Below, piece after piece: positions 32,451 through 45,165 of a DNA stretch of 64,000 nt. The position numbers and the translations under genes were made by a program. Source of the stretch: Cladorhizidae sp. MBARI D1340-BT2 (taxonomy: Eukaryota; Porifera; Demospongiae; Poecilosclerida; Cladorhizidae); NCBI GenBank assembly GCA_028752905.1, contig JAQNBH010000012.1, positions 29,273,816 to 29,337,815 on the forward strand. The letters are read 5' to 3'. The notes beneath the pieces are model-generated. The model was not told where the DNA came from. It was given only the letters and a program-made list of their open reading frames with translations, and made no database searches. Positions within the stretch are counted from its first letter, which is position 1. The number at the start of each line of letters is the position of its first letter.

Positions 32451-32659
32451 TTTTTAGGAAAAATAGACATTTCAGAATAGCAGAAATTTTGAGTATTATT
32501 GGCCGAGGCCCAAGTCAGTGAGCTCTTTGCATCCTTGTCTATACTAGTCTAGTTCTATTGAGTGTATTACACATCCATAATACAATCTTGCATGTATCAC
32601 CAGAGGCCATGACATTCCTCAAATCAACTAATCTCTTCCTTGAACTCTTGGATGATCAG

Positions 32660-32880
32660 CATGCGAATAATTATTGTGTTACCATGGTCAATCAAAATAT
32701 GAAGTACAAGGCTCTACAGCATATTGGAGAGGGCCGGTCTAAGTGTTTCTAAGGCCCAGAAACAACTCTTTGTGTTACCATGGTCAATCAAAATATAGAA
32801 GTACAAGGCTCTACAGCATATTGGAGAGGGCCGGTCTAAGTGTTTCTAAGGCCCAGAAACAACTCTACAACCTTCAGCAC
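32660..32880 (+). repeat. Direct duplication of about 100 bp
   Basis: GTGTTACCATGGTCAATCAA through GGCCCAGAAACAACTCT occurs twice in tandem with very few differences. Confidence 0.85.
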
Positions 32881-33885
32881 TAAGAATGTTTGCCGTAGAA
32901 ACGGTTTAGATATAGACAAAAAAAAATTACAAGACCAATGGAGCTTCTTAGCTTTAACTACTTCACTGACTGTGTTTGCCATAGACGGAAAATATTTTTT
33001 TATCTATTAGTGGCACTTCTAAGCTTTTACTACTTATACCTTAGCATCAAAGTGGTAGATTGATTGGAACAGCAAATCTAGGTTGTGCCAGTGCCAATTC
33101 CATGTTTTCCCATTAATTTGTAGCTCATTGGCAACTTGGTGCTTATTAAGTATTAAGGCCACACCCATTCTTTGTCAGAAAAATTTCTCATTAGTACTCG
33201 GAAGGTTCTTTTTGCGCCGTACTCCTCTAAGAAGCAGAACCATCACAGAAGGTAGGATGATCTAGCTATTTTTAGCATCGAGATAGCTGACTGACTATAA
33301 ACTAGGCTATCAACTGGCTTAAAAGAAGCCCTGAGTCCCAAGTTTGGTGTCGAGTCATGATCAAAGCTAGCTAGCAGCTCTAATAGAACGCCAGTTAGTA
33401 CTAGATCACAGAAGGTAGGATGATTCAGCTACATGTACAGCATACTCCAGAGGATATCTGACAGCCTAAGCATTTCCACATACCAAATCATGTCGGTAGC
33501 CTGTAGCACTAAGTAAGTTTGCCATGAAAACAGTTTAGCTATACGGAAAAGAAATTTCCAGTTATAGAAAGCAAAGTAACAGAGATCGATGGTGCTTCTA
33601 GGCTTTAGCTACTTACCCTGGCATTGAAGTGGTAGTTGTTTTAATTGTCAGTTATCAACAAATCGAGGCTGTGCTAGTGCCAATACGAGCTCGTAGGCTA
33701 CTTAGTGCATATTACGGTCACACCCATTTCTTTGTCAGCAAAATTTATAATTAGTGCCCTGGAAGGGAGTGGTGAACATCACAAGGTTCCTGTTGCGTCG
33801 TGCTCATCCAAGAGGCAGAGCGATCACAGAAGATGGTCTACTGTTTAGTTTTAGGTAGCTAACTAAAAGCTAGGGTATCAAGTGC
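32881..33885 (+). repeat. Old tandem duplication of about 600 bp
   Basis: Two diverged copies follow each other (about 32890-33330 and 33500-33880). Shared landmarks in order are GTTTGCCAT.GA.A, GTGCCAGTGCCAAT / GTGCTAGTGCCAAT, CACACCCATT.TTTGTCAG, and AAGAGGCAGAGCGATCACAG / AAGAAGCAGAACCATCACAG. No protein is recognised in either copy. Confidence 0.65.
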
Positions 33886-33959
33886 CCCCACTATTGTTCT
33901 GGGAGAAGCTCAGATTGGGAGGCCAGGTTACCTTGTTTTTCATGACAGATTATGGCACA

Positions 33960-34345
33960 GAGAGCTAGGTAAGGTAGCTAGCTATAATAGAATGCTAGCT
34001 AGCTAGCTCTAATAGAATACTAGCTACATAGCTCAAATAGAATGCTAGAAAGCTGTAGTAGAATGCTAGCTAGCTCTAATAGAATGCTAGCTAGCTCTAA
34101 TTGAATGCTAGCTAGCTCTAATAGAATGCTAGCTACATAACTCTAATAGAATGCTAGCTAGCTTTAGTAGAATTCTACCTAGCTGTAATTGAATGCTAGC
34201 TAGCTGAAATAGAATGCTAGCTAGCTATAATAGAATGCTAGCTAGCTCTAATAGAATGCTAGCTAGCCATAATAGAATGCTAGCTAGCTACATAGCTTTG
34301 CTTATATAGCTACATAGCTCTAATACAATGCTAGCTGTTAGTTTT
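33960..34345 (+). repeat. GCTAGCTAGCTCTAATAGAAT minisatellite
   Basis: About 17 irregular copies of a 21-bp unit centred on TAATAGAATGCTAGCTAGCT. The unit is rich in the self-complementary AGCTAGCT. Confidence 0.88.
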
Positions 34346-35030
34346 GTTAGAGCATATAATGTAACTAAGGATTATGATTGAGTGCTTTTATGTAAATTTC
34401 ATCTTGTCTTCAAATATATATAGGTAGCTATTCTCGTGACAGGGAAACTTTGTAAAATCCAGTTCTTCAAAGAACAATTGATGAATGGTAATTGCTGTAT
34501 TTTATTATAAATGAAATAAAACACAAGAGGATTGAATTGCAGTTGGAAAAGATGAAAGTGAGTGTGAGGGAATGGCTGATCAAGTTGTGCGATAGGGCTG
34601 AAAACTTTGTTGGGAGGAAGAGCTTGTTTGTAGTAAGGTCAAAGGAGCTCCACTGTCACTCGGCTACTGGCATGCACAAATATCGAGTGATGAGTCGGCT
34701 GCTCATCTGTTCCTCCGCAAAAATGCCCTCGTCCACAAACCCTAGAAGTCATTGTCTGAGTTTCCACTTGTTAGCTTGTCAAACTACTCCAGCAAAAGCC
34801 TGGGTCATATGGTAACTATGCACGTGGTTCTCTGCCGTGTCGTAGTATAAGCGGTATATGAAGGGGAGAACACCAGGTGTTTATAAAAAGAAGCTATGAT
34901 GCAATAAATGCATTACTGCCAAGTAACGGGATTAGCTGCACTAATGAATACTTTACTGACCATCTCATTAGAGTTTGAAAATTATGTCATAGTTCTAACA
35001 CTGTTTTAACACTAAAATCATGTTGGGTGG
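34346..35030. other. Unassigned intron sequence with one unrecognised open frame
   Basis: An open frame at 34492-34815 (plus, about 107 codons) has no recognisable family or splice signals, and may be chance or a decayed element. Confidence 0.35.
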
Positions 35031-35036
35031 CAGGAT

Positions 35037-35720
35037 TAAGGATGTGCACAGTCCCGGGCTCAACTAGGGATGTGCACAGTCCCGGGCTCAACTACTAGGG
35101 ATGTGCACAGTCCCGGGCTCAACTAGGGATGTGCACAGTCCCGGGATCACTAGGGATGTGTGCAGTCCCAGGCTCAACTAGGGATGGTCACAGTCCCGGG
35201 CTGAACTAGGGATGTGCACAGTCCCGGGATCACTAGGGATGTGTGCAGTCCCAGGCTCAACTAGGGATGGTCACAGTCCCGGGCTGAACTAGGGATGTGC
35301 ACAGTCCCGGGCTCAACTAGGGATGTACACAGTCCCGGGCTCAACTAGGGATGTGCACAGTCCCGGGCTCAACTAGGGATGTGCACAGTCCCGGGCTCAA
35401 CTAGGGATGTGCACAGTCCTGGGCTCAACTAGGGATGTGCACAGTCCCGGGCTCAACTAGGGATGTGCACAGTCCCGGGCTCAACTAGGGATGTGCACAG
35501 TCCCGGGCTCAACTAGGGATGTGCACAGTCCCGGGCTCAACTAGGGATGTGCACAGTCCCGGGCTCAACTAGGGATGTGCACAGTCCCGGGCTCAACTAG
35601 GGATGTGCACAGTCCCGGGCTCAACTAGGGATGTGCACAGTCCCGGGATCAACTAGGGATGTGCCCAGTCCCGGGCTCAACTAAGGATGTGGCCCAGTCC
35701 CAGGCTTAACTAGCAGGGAT
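35037..35720 (+). repeat. 28-bp minisatellite (ATGTGCACAGTCCCGGGCTC)
   Basis: About 24 copies of a 28-bp unit, ACTAGGGATGTGCACAGTCC then CGGGCTCA. Several central units are identical, suggesting recent amplification; both edges are more diverged. Units carry two palindromes, GTGCAC and CCCGGG. Confidence 0.95.
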
Positions 35721-36097
35721 GTGCAAACATCAGAATCCTAGATCACCTAATACGGGATTAGGGCTAGGTGGAAAACAACTCTGAGTGTAGCACATCTATG
35801 TACACGGATGTCCTGGAATTGGCCACAAGTTCGCCAGTGGGTTAGACCTTGCAGGTTGCAAAGGAGGAAGCTCTAGATGCTCAGTCCTTGACAAGTTGTT
35901 TGTCCATCCTGCTCAGCTACATTTTCAGGAACATATTGTACAACTTACAGCTGTTTCTAGATGTTTCTTGAACAACTAGGGCCCTCTACACCAGTCACTC
36001 TTTGGGAGACCTCTTGCCCCCCCCCCCCCCCCCCCCCCCAGCAGCAACCAGCTAAACATGTTTACTAACTAACACCTTTTAGCTGCTACAAGCCGCA
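35721..36097. other. Unassigned sequence with a poly-C tract
   Basis: Poly-C of about 22 bases at 36018-36039. No gene seen. Confidence 0.4.
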
Positions 36098-36103
36098 AGC
36101 ACC

Positions 36104-36640
36104 ACTTGAGGGGGGGGCGATTGTATTTTTTACTTTTTAATTTTTTTACTTGTGGTTACAACTTTAGAGCTCCATAGATTCTGCAAACTTCATGGTATGG
36201 ACTTGATATATAGCTCAAAAGATAGGTCTCTCTGTGTGCTCTCTTTTGATACTAAAACATGTTTCATAGGTATAACTATAGGCAGGTTACTAGACCCTAA
36301 AGTGGAGGGACCTCAAAAAACTGCATCCCCAAAACTGCATCCAGAATAACTCCAGATTGCTAAGTGCAAAAAAAATTGAAATTGGTACGAGTGGCTAGAG
36401 GACGTAATCAATTTTACACCCGCGCGCTTGACCACGTACTAAATTTTTATATCCTAATGAAAAAGGTCGTTGCATGCTCTAGGGCTTCCTCTATCAAAAG
36501 AGAGCACACAGAGAGACCTATCTTTTGAGCTATATATAAAGTCCATACCATGAAGTTTGCATAATCTACGGAGCTCTAAAGTTGTAACCACAAGTAAAAA
36601 ATTAAGAAATGCAAGCGACCCCCCTTGATGTGACCAAATT
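36104..36640. mobile_element. Foldback/MITE element with about 140-bp inverted arms
   Basis: The left arm (GGTTACAACTTTAGAGCTCC, AGATAGGTCTCTCTGTGTGC) and right arm (GCACACAGAGAGACCTATCT, GGAGCTCTAAAGTTGTAACC) are nearly perfect complements, separated by about 240 bp. G-run and C-run ends (GGGGGGGCGA and GCGACCCCCC) mark the limits. No coding sequence. A diverged single arm occurs at 60350-60480. Confidence 0.85.
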
Positions 36641-37775
36641 CAAATCAACATCTCCCCTGTACACCACCTGAGGTTGACATAATATCTGTTACATACTGTA
36701 CCAGCACTGCCAGCAGCTGCGAGGGAGACAAGCAAGCTGTAGGTAAGCCAGACCGCAAAGCTGTTCTGAAATGGCAACAGTATCTGTCTCGGAGCAAGGT
36801 GCCAATGGCATGTCTATTAAAAAATAAATAAAATATATATACACATTTTCTTTGTCAGTTCTACAGTCTTGTAGACATGATGACTCGAACAACACTCTCA
36901 GGTCATTAAAACTTCCAAGGTTTCAGGGCCATCACTAGGACCACAGACCCGCCAAGCCTTGCTAAACAAGTACGGCAAGTTTTCACACTGTCTGCGTGTT
37001 CATGAGTCTGAGCTATTTGTTGGGAAGTGTGTTTTCTAAACCGATTTGTGTTATATCCGCACATGCGTAATAACCAGCGTTTACGGTTTCGGTATTACTT
37101 AATGCAGAACTAGCAGGAGTATCCGGAAGTTTCCTGGGGTAGAGGAGGGGGAATAAAAGAGAAGTGATGTAAGTATTGTCACAGTAGATTTTAAATGCAA
37201 AATCCAGTCATAAAGGAACTCGACACCAGCCACCAAAACAACATAAAAATGAGCATTTCCTCCTTATAGAACCACCTGTAAAGGTACTTGTTACCTTCTG
37301 CTTGGTATCTAGTCTATTCAGGAATGAAGTGAGGGAAATCCAACTGACAGGGTGGCCAAAATACTGAAAAAAAGGAAGAAAAAAGGTCCAAATATGAAAA
37401 TGCAAAATCAAGAAAATGGTTGTCTTGAAGCTTCCTTTGGGTGGTCCTTAGACATCACACAAAGTTTTGTTTGGATCAGTCATTGATGACGTTTCTATAT
37501 ACCTGGTTCTAGCCAGGACAAAGAAAGGGCATAACTCGAGTATTGATAACAGACCATTGAATGTCTCGCCAGTTTGAAAACATAATGACAAGGTTACCTG
37601 GCGTTTCCCGAGGAAGGGAAGGGAGAAAGAGAAGGGATGCAAGTATTGATCAGAGTTGCATTCAAAAATTCAAAATATAAACTCAGAGGTGACTATGTAC
37701 AGAGTTGTGAAAATGCCCACAAAACTGTCAAAAGGTCTGCTGTTAACTCAAGAGTTTTACTCCACATCAAGCAAG
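36641..37775. other. Unassigned intron sequence
   Basis: More than 1 kb with no tandem repeat, transposon end or convincing exon. Short open frames have no family resemblance. Confidence 0.4.
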
Positions 37776-37784
37776 GCCTAGCTG

Positions 37785-37930
37785 TACCCCCCCCCGTGAA
37801 GCAGTTAGGCACCTGGTAGCTGCGATTCCCAGGAAGCAGGGCCTAGGCACACAGTTATTTGGCCAGACTCTAGGAATCCAGTAGCTGGGTTCCCCATGAA
37901 GCAGGGCCTAGGCACCTAGTAGCTGTGCTA
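37785..37930 (+). repeat. Short minisatellite (GAAGCAGGGCCTAGGCACCT)
   Basis: Three to four imperfect copies of a unit of about 42-60 bp with CCCATGAAGCAGGGCCTAGG. The same unit recurs in inverted orientation at 50825-51010. Confidence 0.7.
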
Positions 37931-38300
37931 CAAAGATGCACAGTAATAATAATTGTTCTCTTCTCCTCTGGCTGTGTGCATCTCCTCCTGATGGCCACCC
38001 TAGGTTGCTGCTCTAGTATTTTGCAGCTTTACCTTACTCGGCGAGGATCTCGTGATGAAGGTGTTTCCCCCTTTCCTTTCTGCAAGCAGCTTCTCTGGAG
38101 TGCCACCATAGTCGCTATCTTTACTGTTCCATGGCTAGTCATTGAGGATAACAGAACTACAGAATTCTTTTTTATTTTTTGTTGCGTTGGTGATACCAGA
38201 AAAACTGGAAAATCAGTCACTTAATTTTGTCTGCTTTCAGAAGATCGGGAGGGGGGTTGCTTGCGTTGATGATTTTGACTGCTTTTTGTAGGATATTTGT
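37931..38300. other. Unassigned intron sequence
   Basis: An open frame of 99 codons (37925-38224) is hydrophobic and Ser-rich but has no recognisable family. I do not annotate it as a gene. Confidence 0.35.
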
Positions 38301-38305
38301 TGGCA

Positions 38306-39185
38306 ATGCAGCTACTGTAGGTTGTGTTGTGTATAGCATTGACAATGCAGCTACTGTAGGTTGACAATGCAGCTACTGTAGGTTATGTTGTGTATATCAT
38401 TGACAATGCAGCTACTGTAGGTATGTTGTGTATATCATTGACAATGCAGCTACTGTAGGTTATGTTGTGTATATCATTGACAATGCAGCTACTGTAGGTT
38501 ATGTTGTGTATATCATTGACAATGCAGCTACTGTAGGTTGTGTTGTGTATAGCATTGACAATGCAGCTACTGTAGGTTGACAATGCAGCTACTGTAGGTA
38601 TGTTGTGTATATCATTGACAATGCAGCTACTGTAGGTTGACAATCCAGCTACTGTAGGTTGTGTTGTGTATATCATTGACAATGCAACTACTGTAGGTAT
38701 GTTGTGTATATCATTGACAATGCAGCTACTGTAGGTTGACAATGCAGCTACTGTAGGTATGTTGTGTATATCATTGACAATGCAGCTACTGTAGGTTGAC
38801 AATGCAGCTACTGTAGGTATGTTGTGTATATCATTGACAATGCATCTACTGTAGGTTGTGTTGTGTATAGCATTGACAATGCAGCTACTGTAGGTTGACA
38901 ATGCAGCTACTGTAGGTATGTTGTGTATATCATTGACAATGCAGCTACTGTAGGTTGACAATGCAGCTACTGTAGGTATGTTGTGTATATCATTGACAAT
39001 GCATCTACTGTAGGTTGTGTTGTGTATAGCATTGACAATGCAGCTACTGTAGGTTGACAATGCAGCTACTGTAGGTATGTTGTGTATATCATTGACAATG
39101 CAGCTACTGTAGGTTGTGTTGTGCATATCATTGACAATGCAGCTACTGTAGGTTGTGTTGTGTATATCATTGACAATGCAGCTGT
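38306..39185 (+). repeat. Composite 22/39-bp minisatellite (GCAGCTACTGTAGGTT)
   Basis: Alternating units of 39 bp (GACAATGCAGCTACTGTAGG, TTGTGTTGTGTATATCATT) and 22 bp (the first part alone). The long+short pair forms a higher-order unit repeated several times between 38500 and 39080. Confidence 0.93.
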
Positions 39186-40440
39186 GAAAAATGCATGCCC
39201 AGTTAATTCCCTGCCCGTCAACGATCACAAATAGAATGAAAAGCATCGCTTTCTTCATTTCAAATCAATATTTAAAAACTTTCGCTGAATATATATATAT
39301 ATATATTGTTAAACTTCACTGAGTAGCTTTTAAAGGTTATATAAGGTTTGGTCTGCACAGGTTCATGAGTTCCTGAGAAATAAGAGAGCACATTAAAAAC
39401 CTGAAGCCTCTACTTTGTAAAGAAGATACATGTATGTCACCCCTTCTCTTTTTGATCATAAGTGAGGTGTTAATCTTGCTAACTACATAAGATAACCTTC
39501 GAAGTGTGTGGTGGTGTGTGTGTGTGTGTGTATGGTGTATGTGTGTATGTGTAGAAGAACTTTTCATAAGCATTTTGGATTGAGGAAGGAAGGAGCCAGA
39601 CTCCAGCCATGTTTGTCACAACTGCTAAGACACTCTTTACCATTGATAATCTGCTGTACATGCCATTAAATTTAATTAAAGGGTCATCTAACTGATTGTG
39701 CTCTACGAGGGTGCAGTCCTCTTTCCTCTCGTTCTTGACAGGTCCAGCCAACATCCAATATACTGTAGAATAAAAATATTCTTGTTCCAATTTTTTTTGT
39801 TTTTGATAATTAAGGTGGTGGTGGTGGACAATTTGGTTCGGTCTGTTAGGGGAATAGTGACAGAGCGGATAAAAGTGTGAAACATTCGAAGAACTCTCGA
39901 TTGCCAACGCAATATGAAACCTTGATGTGGTGATTCTCTAGGCAACAAATAACACGGTTGCCATGAGAACCTTTCTTCTAATCAAAAACACCCATGTCTA
40001 ATTGAATTGACACTACCTAATTTAACTGTTAATTAATGTGAAGATATAACTATTCGCTCTCTATACATTTTCTGTGCACGTAATATAGTTCCGCGGAATA
40101 TAATTCTGCATTGTAGCCATAAATAACTAAAAATACTGTACCAGGTATCATACCATCCACCACATTGGCATTGCCCGGGCCAGATCCTTTGCATCTGTCT
40201 GTCCTGGAACAGAGGGGTGTGGTTTCACAGACGCATTTCGACAGTTCTCTGCTAGCTTTTGCTGCTTCTGTGCTTCTGGTAGCAGTATCCAAAATGGCTT
40301 CCAGAAAGGATGAACCTTTTAACCACACTCCTCTGGTGTTGTGGCCCCAAACACTGCACTGATACATACAATGCTCTGTTGCAGTGCTGCAAGTGAAGCT
40401 GCCTCTGATATTGAATTGAATGCATGATTGTAGATGTTAG
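39186..40440. other. Unassigned sequence with AT and GT microsatellites
   Basis: (AT)n at 39287-39306 and (GT)n at about 39508-39550. The rest is unique, with no exon or transposon recognised. Confidence 0.4.
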
Positions 40441-40442
40441 CT

Positions 40443-40730
40443 CTTAAGGCTGCTTCACAACACGACGCTGGCCGAGCGTTGCGTTGCATGTGTCAATTGA
40501 ACTTTGACCCTCAAATTGCGCTCAACAATGACGGACACTGATTGGTGCGATGCTGCGTTTCAGACGCTGGATTAGAATTTTTTTCTAATCCAGCATCTGA
40601 AAAGCAGCGTTGGACCAATCAGAACATTGCTTGTAGGCGGTAGTTCAGGTCAAAGGTGAATTGACAACACGCAATGCAATGCCACGCTCGGCCAGCGTCG
40701 TGTTGTGAACCAGCTTTAGTCTCTACTTGG
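40443..40730. mobile_element. Palindromic foldback MITE
   Basis: GCTGCTTCACAACACGACGC then TGGCCGAGCG on the left matches the complement of CGCTCGGCCAGCGTCGTGTT then GTGAACCAGC on the right. The complementarity continues to the centre (TCTAATCCAGC against GCTGGATTAGA), so nearly the whole 290 bp can fold into one hairpin. Non-coding. Confidence 0.88.
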
Positions 40731-42060
40731 ATGGGAGATATCTTTCTATTATAAATGAGTGCAAGGCATCGCATGGCGAGCAACGGTGTGATGGAGAGAT
40801 GGACAATTACTTATAGCCATATTTAATTCCTAGCGCTGGTGCCCTAATCCCAAGCATAGATCACATTGCTCAGGTATTCTCCTAGCCAAGTATAGCTACA
40901 GCCTAACACTGTACAACATTGATCTGTAAACTAATATTGATGTCATATGATTGCATTGCTTGGATTCTTATACATATGCAGAAGTAGCATATTCCTTACA
41001 GATTGCAAACTGGTGCAAGGCTGGGATGCTCCATATCGAGTGTGACGACCATTTCAAATTTAGCATGGCCATTATCCGTGATGAGTTTAGCAAGGCCATT
41101 TATCCGTGATGATTATTTCCAGTTTAGCAAGGCCATTATCCGAAATGATTATTTCCAGTTTAGGAAACCTGTTCATACATGTAGCTAGTGTCAGAATGAA
41201 ACTTCAACATCCATTCTTTTAAGCTATAGAAACATGGAGAGTAGAAGCTTTGCTTTCCTTGAGCCAGAGGAAGCTTCTCCATCGTGGGCTGCTGTGCCTC
41301 TCCCTAGCCTTGTCCTACCACTTGCTCTTCTTCCCTTCCAATCAGTTCTCTTTGTTCTGCTGTTTCAGAAGCACGCTTTGATTTTTCCCTCTCTCCTTTT
41401 CTGAAGTCTATTTTCTTTGTCAATTCTGGAAAGCTAGCTGTTCTGTTGAAAAAAGATCTGTGCACGAAGCTATGGTTTTAGTATGCACATACACACAAGA
41501 ATCCGCTCATATACACGTGACAACTATTTCACATTAATCACACCTCCATAGCTAGACACACTGAATCTGTGTGCACCAGGAGTGCTGTAGCAGCTAGCAT
41601 TGTAGGTTTTCACAATAGACTTCCTTCTTTGGTCCTAGCCCAGAGCAGTGAAGCTGCTAATACAGCTGTGGTTTGTAGCTATACATCTTTCTCCTGGAGA
41701 GCTGCATTGAAAACCACAACAAAGTAAGTTGCGTAGCTAGAGCTAACCTAAGCTGTGGCCGCCTAGAAAGTTGATAGTTAATCTCTTTCCTTGGATCATG
41801 ACTAATGCAATGCAGTAGTTACAGATGAAGTTAGTGGCTATAGCTTTCCCACAGCTATCTTGAATTGTGATGTAGTATAACTGCTAGTAAAGGCATGGAA
41901 AAGGTAAGGCATTTGACTTCTCAGGCTTCAAGATTGTAGTAATATTAAAGCTCATTCCTGTCCCGAATTACCCTCAGATGTTAGAATCAGATGGAAGTGT
42001 CCAGTTAGTGGTTGTGTCAACATTATGTACACACAATAATAGCTCTGGCCCATCCTTTAC
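40731..42060. other. Unassigned intron sequence
   Basis: A short three-fold duplication with GGCCATTATCCGTGATGA and ATTTCCAGTTTAG lies at 41050-41165. Otherwise nothing recognised. Confidence 0.4.
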
Positions 42061-42068
42061 AACATCAT

Positions 42069-42172
42069 ATAGATGGAGTGTGATTATTGTTTCTGGACCA
42101 CATGCCTGAAGATTGAATTCTAGATGGAGTGTGATTATTGTTTCTGGACCACATGCCTGAAGATTGAATTCC
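42069..42172 (+). repeat. Tandem duplication of 50 bp
   Basis: TAGATGGAGTGTGATTATTG through AGATTGAATTC appears twice, one copy after the other. Confidence 0.85.
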
Positions 42173-42319
42173 TGCTCACCACAGATGGACCTGTATAATT
42201 ATCCATCCATAGCTAATAATTATACATGCAATCTACGTAATGCATTAATGACTACGACTCTGTCAGTAGGAATGTCTCAAGAAGACGAGTTAGATGTGAT
42301 GATTCTTCTTTATTTCATG

Positions 42320-42560
42320 AGTCACATATGATATGAAGTCTTGGAATTTTGGGATGACCACTCACTTTTCTGCGAACTCCTTTCCCCCATTTTTCTCCGG
42401 AGTTCTCTTCGTGAGCTTGGTCAAGGGACATACATGAAAATACATTTCCAGTCTTCTTGAAGGATCCAACACCTTCTGTCAACCTTTCCACATCCTTGGA
42501 GAAACTTTTTCCCCCGAAACACAAATAATGCACACCAACACGTATCGACCGGCGCATCGC
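42320..42560 (-). pseudogene. Fragment of an uncharacterised repeat-associated protein
   Basis: The minus strand reads VERLTEGVGSFKKTGNVFSC then MSLDQAHEENSGEKWGKG. The pattern F...T.N.FS.M.LDQAHEE.N resembles an uncharacterised, multicopy invertebrate protein that I know only as a recurring repeat-associated family. Both sides lack further coding similarity and the frame shifts upstream. I give no function. Confidence 0.4.
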
Positions 42561-42903
42561 GACTGGAACTGGAATAGAAATCGAGTCTATTCCAGCGAAG
42601 CGACTTCTTGTTCACAATGTCACTAAATTGACTCATCGCTAGTGCGAGCAACATGATTATTGTGAGCAGGCCTTATTAAGAGACCCAACTCAGTTTGGAT
42701 GAGTGAGATATCTGGACGTGTGAAGCAGTTGTTATGTGAAGATGATGGCCGTCAAGAAGTGAGAGTAATGGAAGCCATTTTATGGTTTGTAGGTCTCAAA
42801 CAGCAGCTCAAGTGCAAGAGAGTACACCCTAAAGGAAGTTAGGCAAGGTTTTGAAAAGAGGCTGCAGCTGCATGTGTTACTGCCATGTTGTTTTAGTGCT
42901 AAC

Positions 42904-45165
42904 GGCTGCTGATTGGTGCAAGGCCAGGCACTTACATGCTGCATAGTGTACAAGTGTATCAGCTGATTGGTGCAAGGCCGGGCACTTACATGCTGCATAG
43001 TGTACAAGTGTATCAGCTGATTGGTGCAAGGCCGGGCACTTACATGCTGCATAGTGTACAAGTGTATCAGCTGATTGGTGCAAGGCCGGGCACTTACATG
43101 CTGCATAGTGTACAAGTGTATCAGCTGATTGGTGCAAGGCCTGGCACTTACATGCTGCATAGTGTACAAGTGTATCAGTTGATTGGTGCAAGGCCAGGCA
43201 CTTACATGTGCATAGTGTACAAGTGTATCAGCTGATTGGTGCAAGGCCGGGCACTTACATGCTGCATAGTGTACAAGTGTATCAGCTGATTGGTGCAAGG
43301 CCTGGCACTTACATGCTGAATAGTGTACAAGTGTATCAGCTGATTGGTGCAAGGCCTGGCACTTACATGTGCATAGTGTACAAGTGTATCAGCTGATTGG
43401 TGTAAGGCCTGGCACTTACATGCTGCATAGTGTACAAGTGTATCAGCTGATTGGTGCAAGGCCATGCACTTACATGTGCATAGTGTACAAGTGTATCAGC
43501 TGATTGGTGCAAGGCCAGGCACTTACATGCTGCATAGTGTACAAGTGTATCAGCTGATTGGTGCAAGGCCAGGCACTTACATGCTGCATAGTGTACAAGT
43601 GTATCAGCTGATTGGTGCAAGGCCTGGCACTTACATGCTGCATAGTGTACAAGTGTATCAGCTGATTGGTGTAAGGCCTGGCACTTACATGTGCATAGTG
43701 TACAAGTGTATCAGCTGATTGGTGCAAGGCCAGGCACTTACATGCTGCATAGTGTACAAGTGTATCAGCTGATTGGTGCAAGGCCGGGCACTTACATGCT
43801 GCATAGTGTACAAGTGTATCAGCTGATTGGTGCAAGGCCGGGCACTTACATGTGCATAGTGTACAAGTGTATCAGCTGATTGGTGCAAGGCCAGGCACTT
43901 ACATGCTGCATAGTGTACAAGTGTATCAGCTGATTGGTGCAAGGCCAGGCACTTACATGTGCATACTCTACAAGTGTATCAGCTGATTGGTGCAAGGCCT
44001 GGCACTTACATGCTGCATAGTATACAAGTGTATCAGCTGATTGGTGCATGGCCAGGCACTTACATGCTGCATAGTGTACAAGTGTATCAGCTGATTGGTG
44101 CAAGGCCGGGCACTTACATGCTGCATAGTGTACAAGTGTATCAGCTGATTGGTGCAAGGCCGGGCACTTACATGCTGCATAGTGTACAAGTGTATCAGCT
44201 GATTGGTGCAAGGCCAGGCACTTACATGCTGCATAGTCCACAAGTGTATCAGCTGATTGGTGCAAGGCCTGGCACTTACATGCTGCATAGTGTACAAGTG
44301 TATCAGCTGATTGGTGCAAGGCCGGGCACTTACATGTGCATAGTCTACAAGTGTATCAGCTGATTGGTGCAAGGCCGGGGCACTTACATGCTGCATAGTG
44401 TACAAGTGTATCAGCTGATTGGTGCAAGGCCAGGCACTTACATGCTGCATAGTGTACAAGTGTATCAGCTGATTGGTGCATGGCCAGGCACTTACATGTG
44501 CATAGTGTACAAGTGTATCAGCTGATTGGTGCAAGGCCGGGCACTTACATGTGCATAGTGTACAAGTGTATCAGCTGATTGGTGCAAGGCCAGGCACTTA
44601 CATGCTGCATAGTGTACAAGTGTATCAGCTGATTGGTGCAAGGCCATGCACTTACATGTGCATAGTGTACAAGTGTATCAGCTGATTGGTGCAAGGCCTG
44701 GCACTTACATGTGCATAGTGTACAAGTGTATCAGCTGATTGGTGCAAGGCCGGGCACTTACATGCTGCATAGTGTACAAGTGTATCAGCTGATTGGTGCA
44801 AGGCCGGGCACTTACATGCTGCATAGTGTACAAGTGTATCAGCTGATTGGTGCAAGGCCTGGCACTTACATGCTGCATAGTGTACAATTGTATCAGCTGA
44901 TTGGTGCAAGGCCGGGCACTTACATGCTGCATAGTGTACAAGTGTATCAGCTGATTGGTGCAAGGCCTGGCACTTACATGCTGCATAGTGTACAAGTGTA
45001 TCAGCTGATTGGTGCAAGGCCTGGCACTTACATGCTGCATAGTGTACAAGTGTATCAGCTGATTGGTGCAAGGCCGGGCACTTACATGTGCATAGTGTAC
45101 AAGTGTATCAGCTGATTGGTGCAAGGCCGGGCACTTACATGCTGCATAGTCTACAAATTCTGAGG
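42904..45165 (+). repeat. 53/54-bp minisatellite (CAGCTGATTGGTGCAAGGCC)
   Basis: About 42 copies of a 54-bp unit (GGGCACTTACATGCTGCATA, GTGTACAAGTGTAT) with a 53-bp form, ACATGTGCATAG, scattered through it. It is open in long frames on both strands, which explains many overlapping apparent proteins here; none is supported as a gene. Confidence 0.96.

Noticed and set aside
34492..34815. 107-codon plus-strand frame
   Set aside because: No recognisable family, no splice borders, length not unusual for chance in this AT/GC balance.
40050..40367. 105-codon minus-strand frame
   Set aside because: No family resemblance and no supporting exon structure.
42780..45124. Many Cys/His-containing repeat frames
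   Set aside because: Products of the 53/54-bp array in several frames of both strands. The regular HVSARPCTNQ pattern is not a zinc-finger family.
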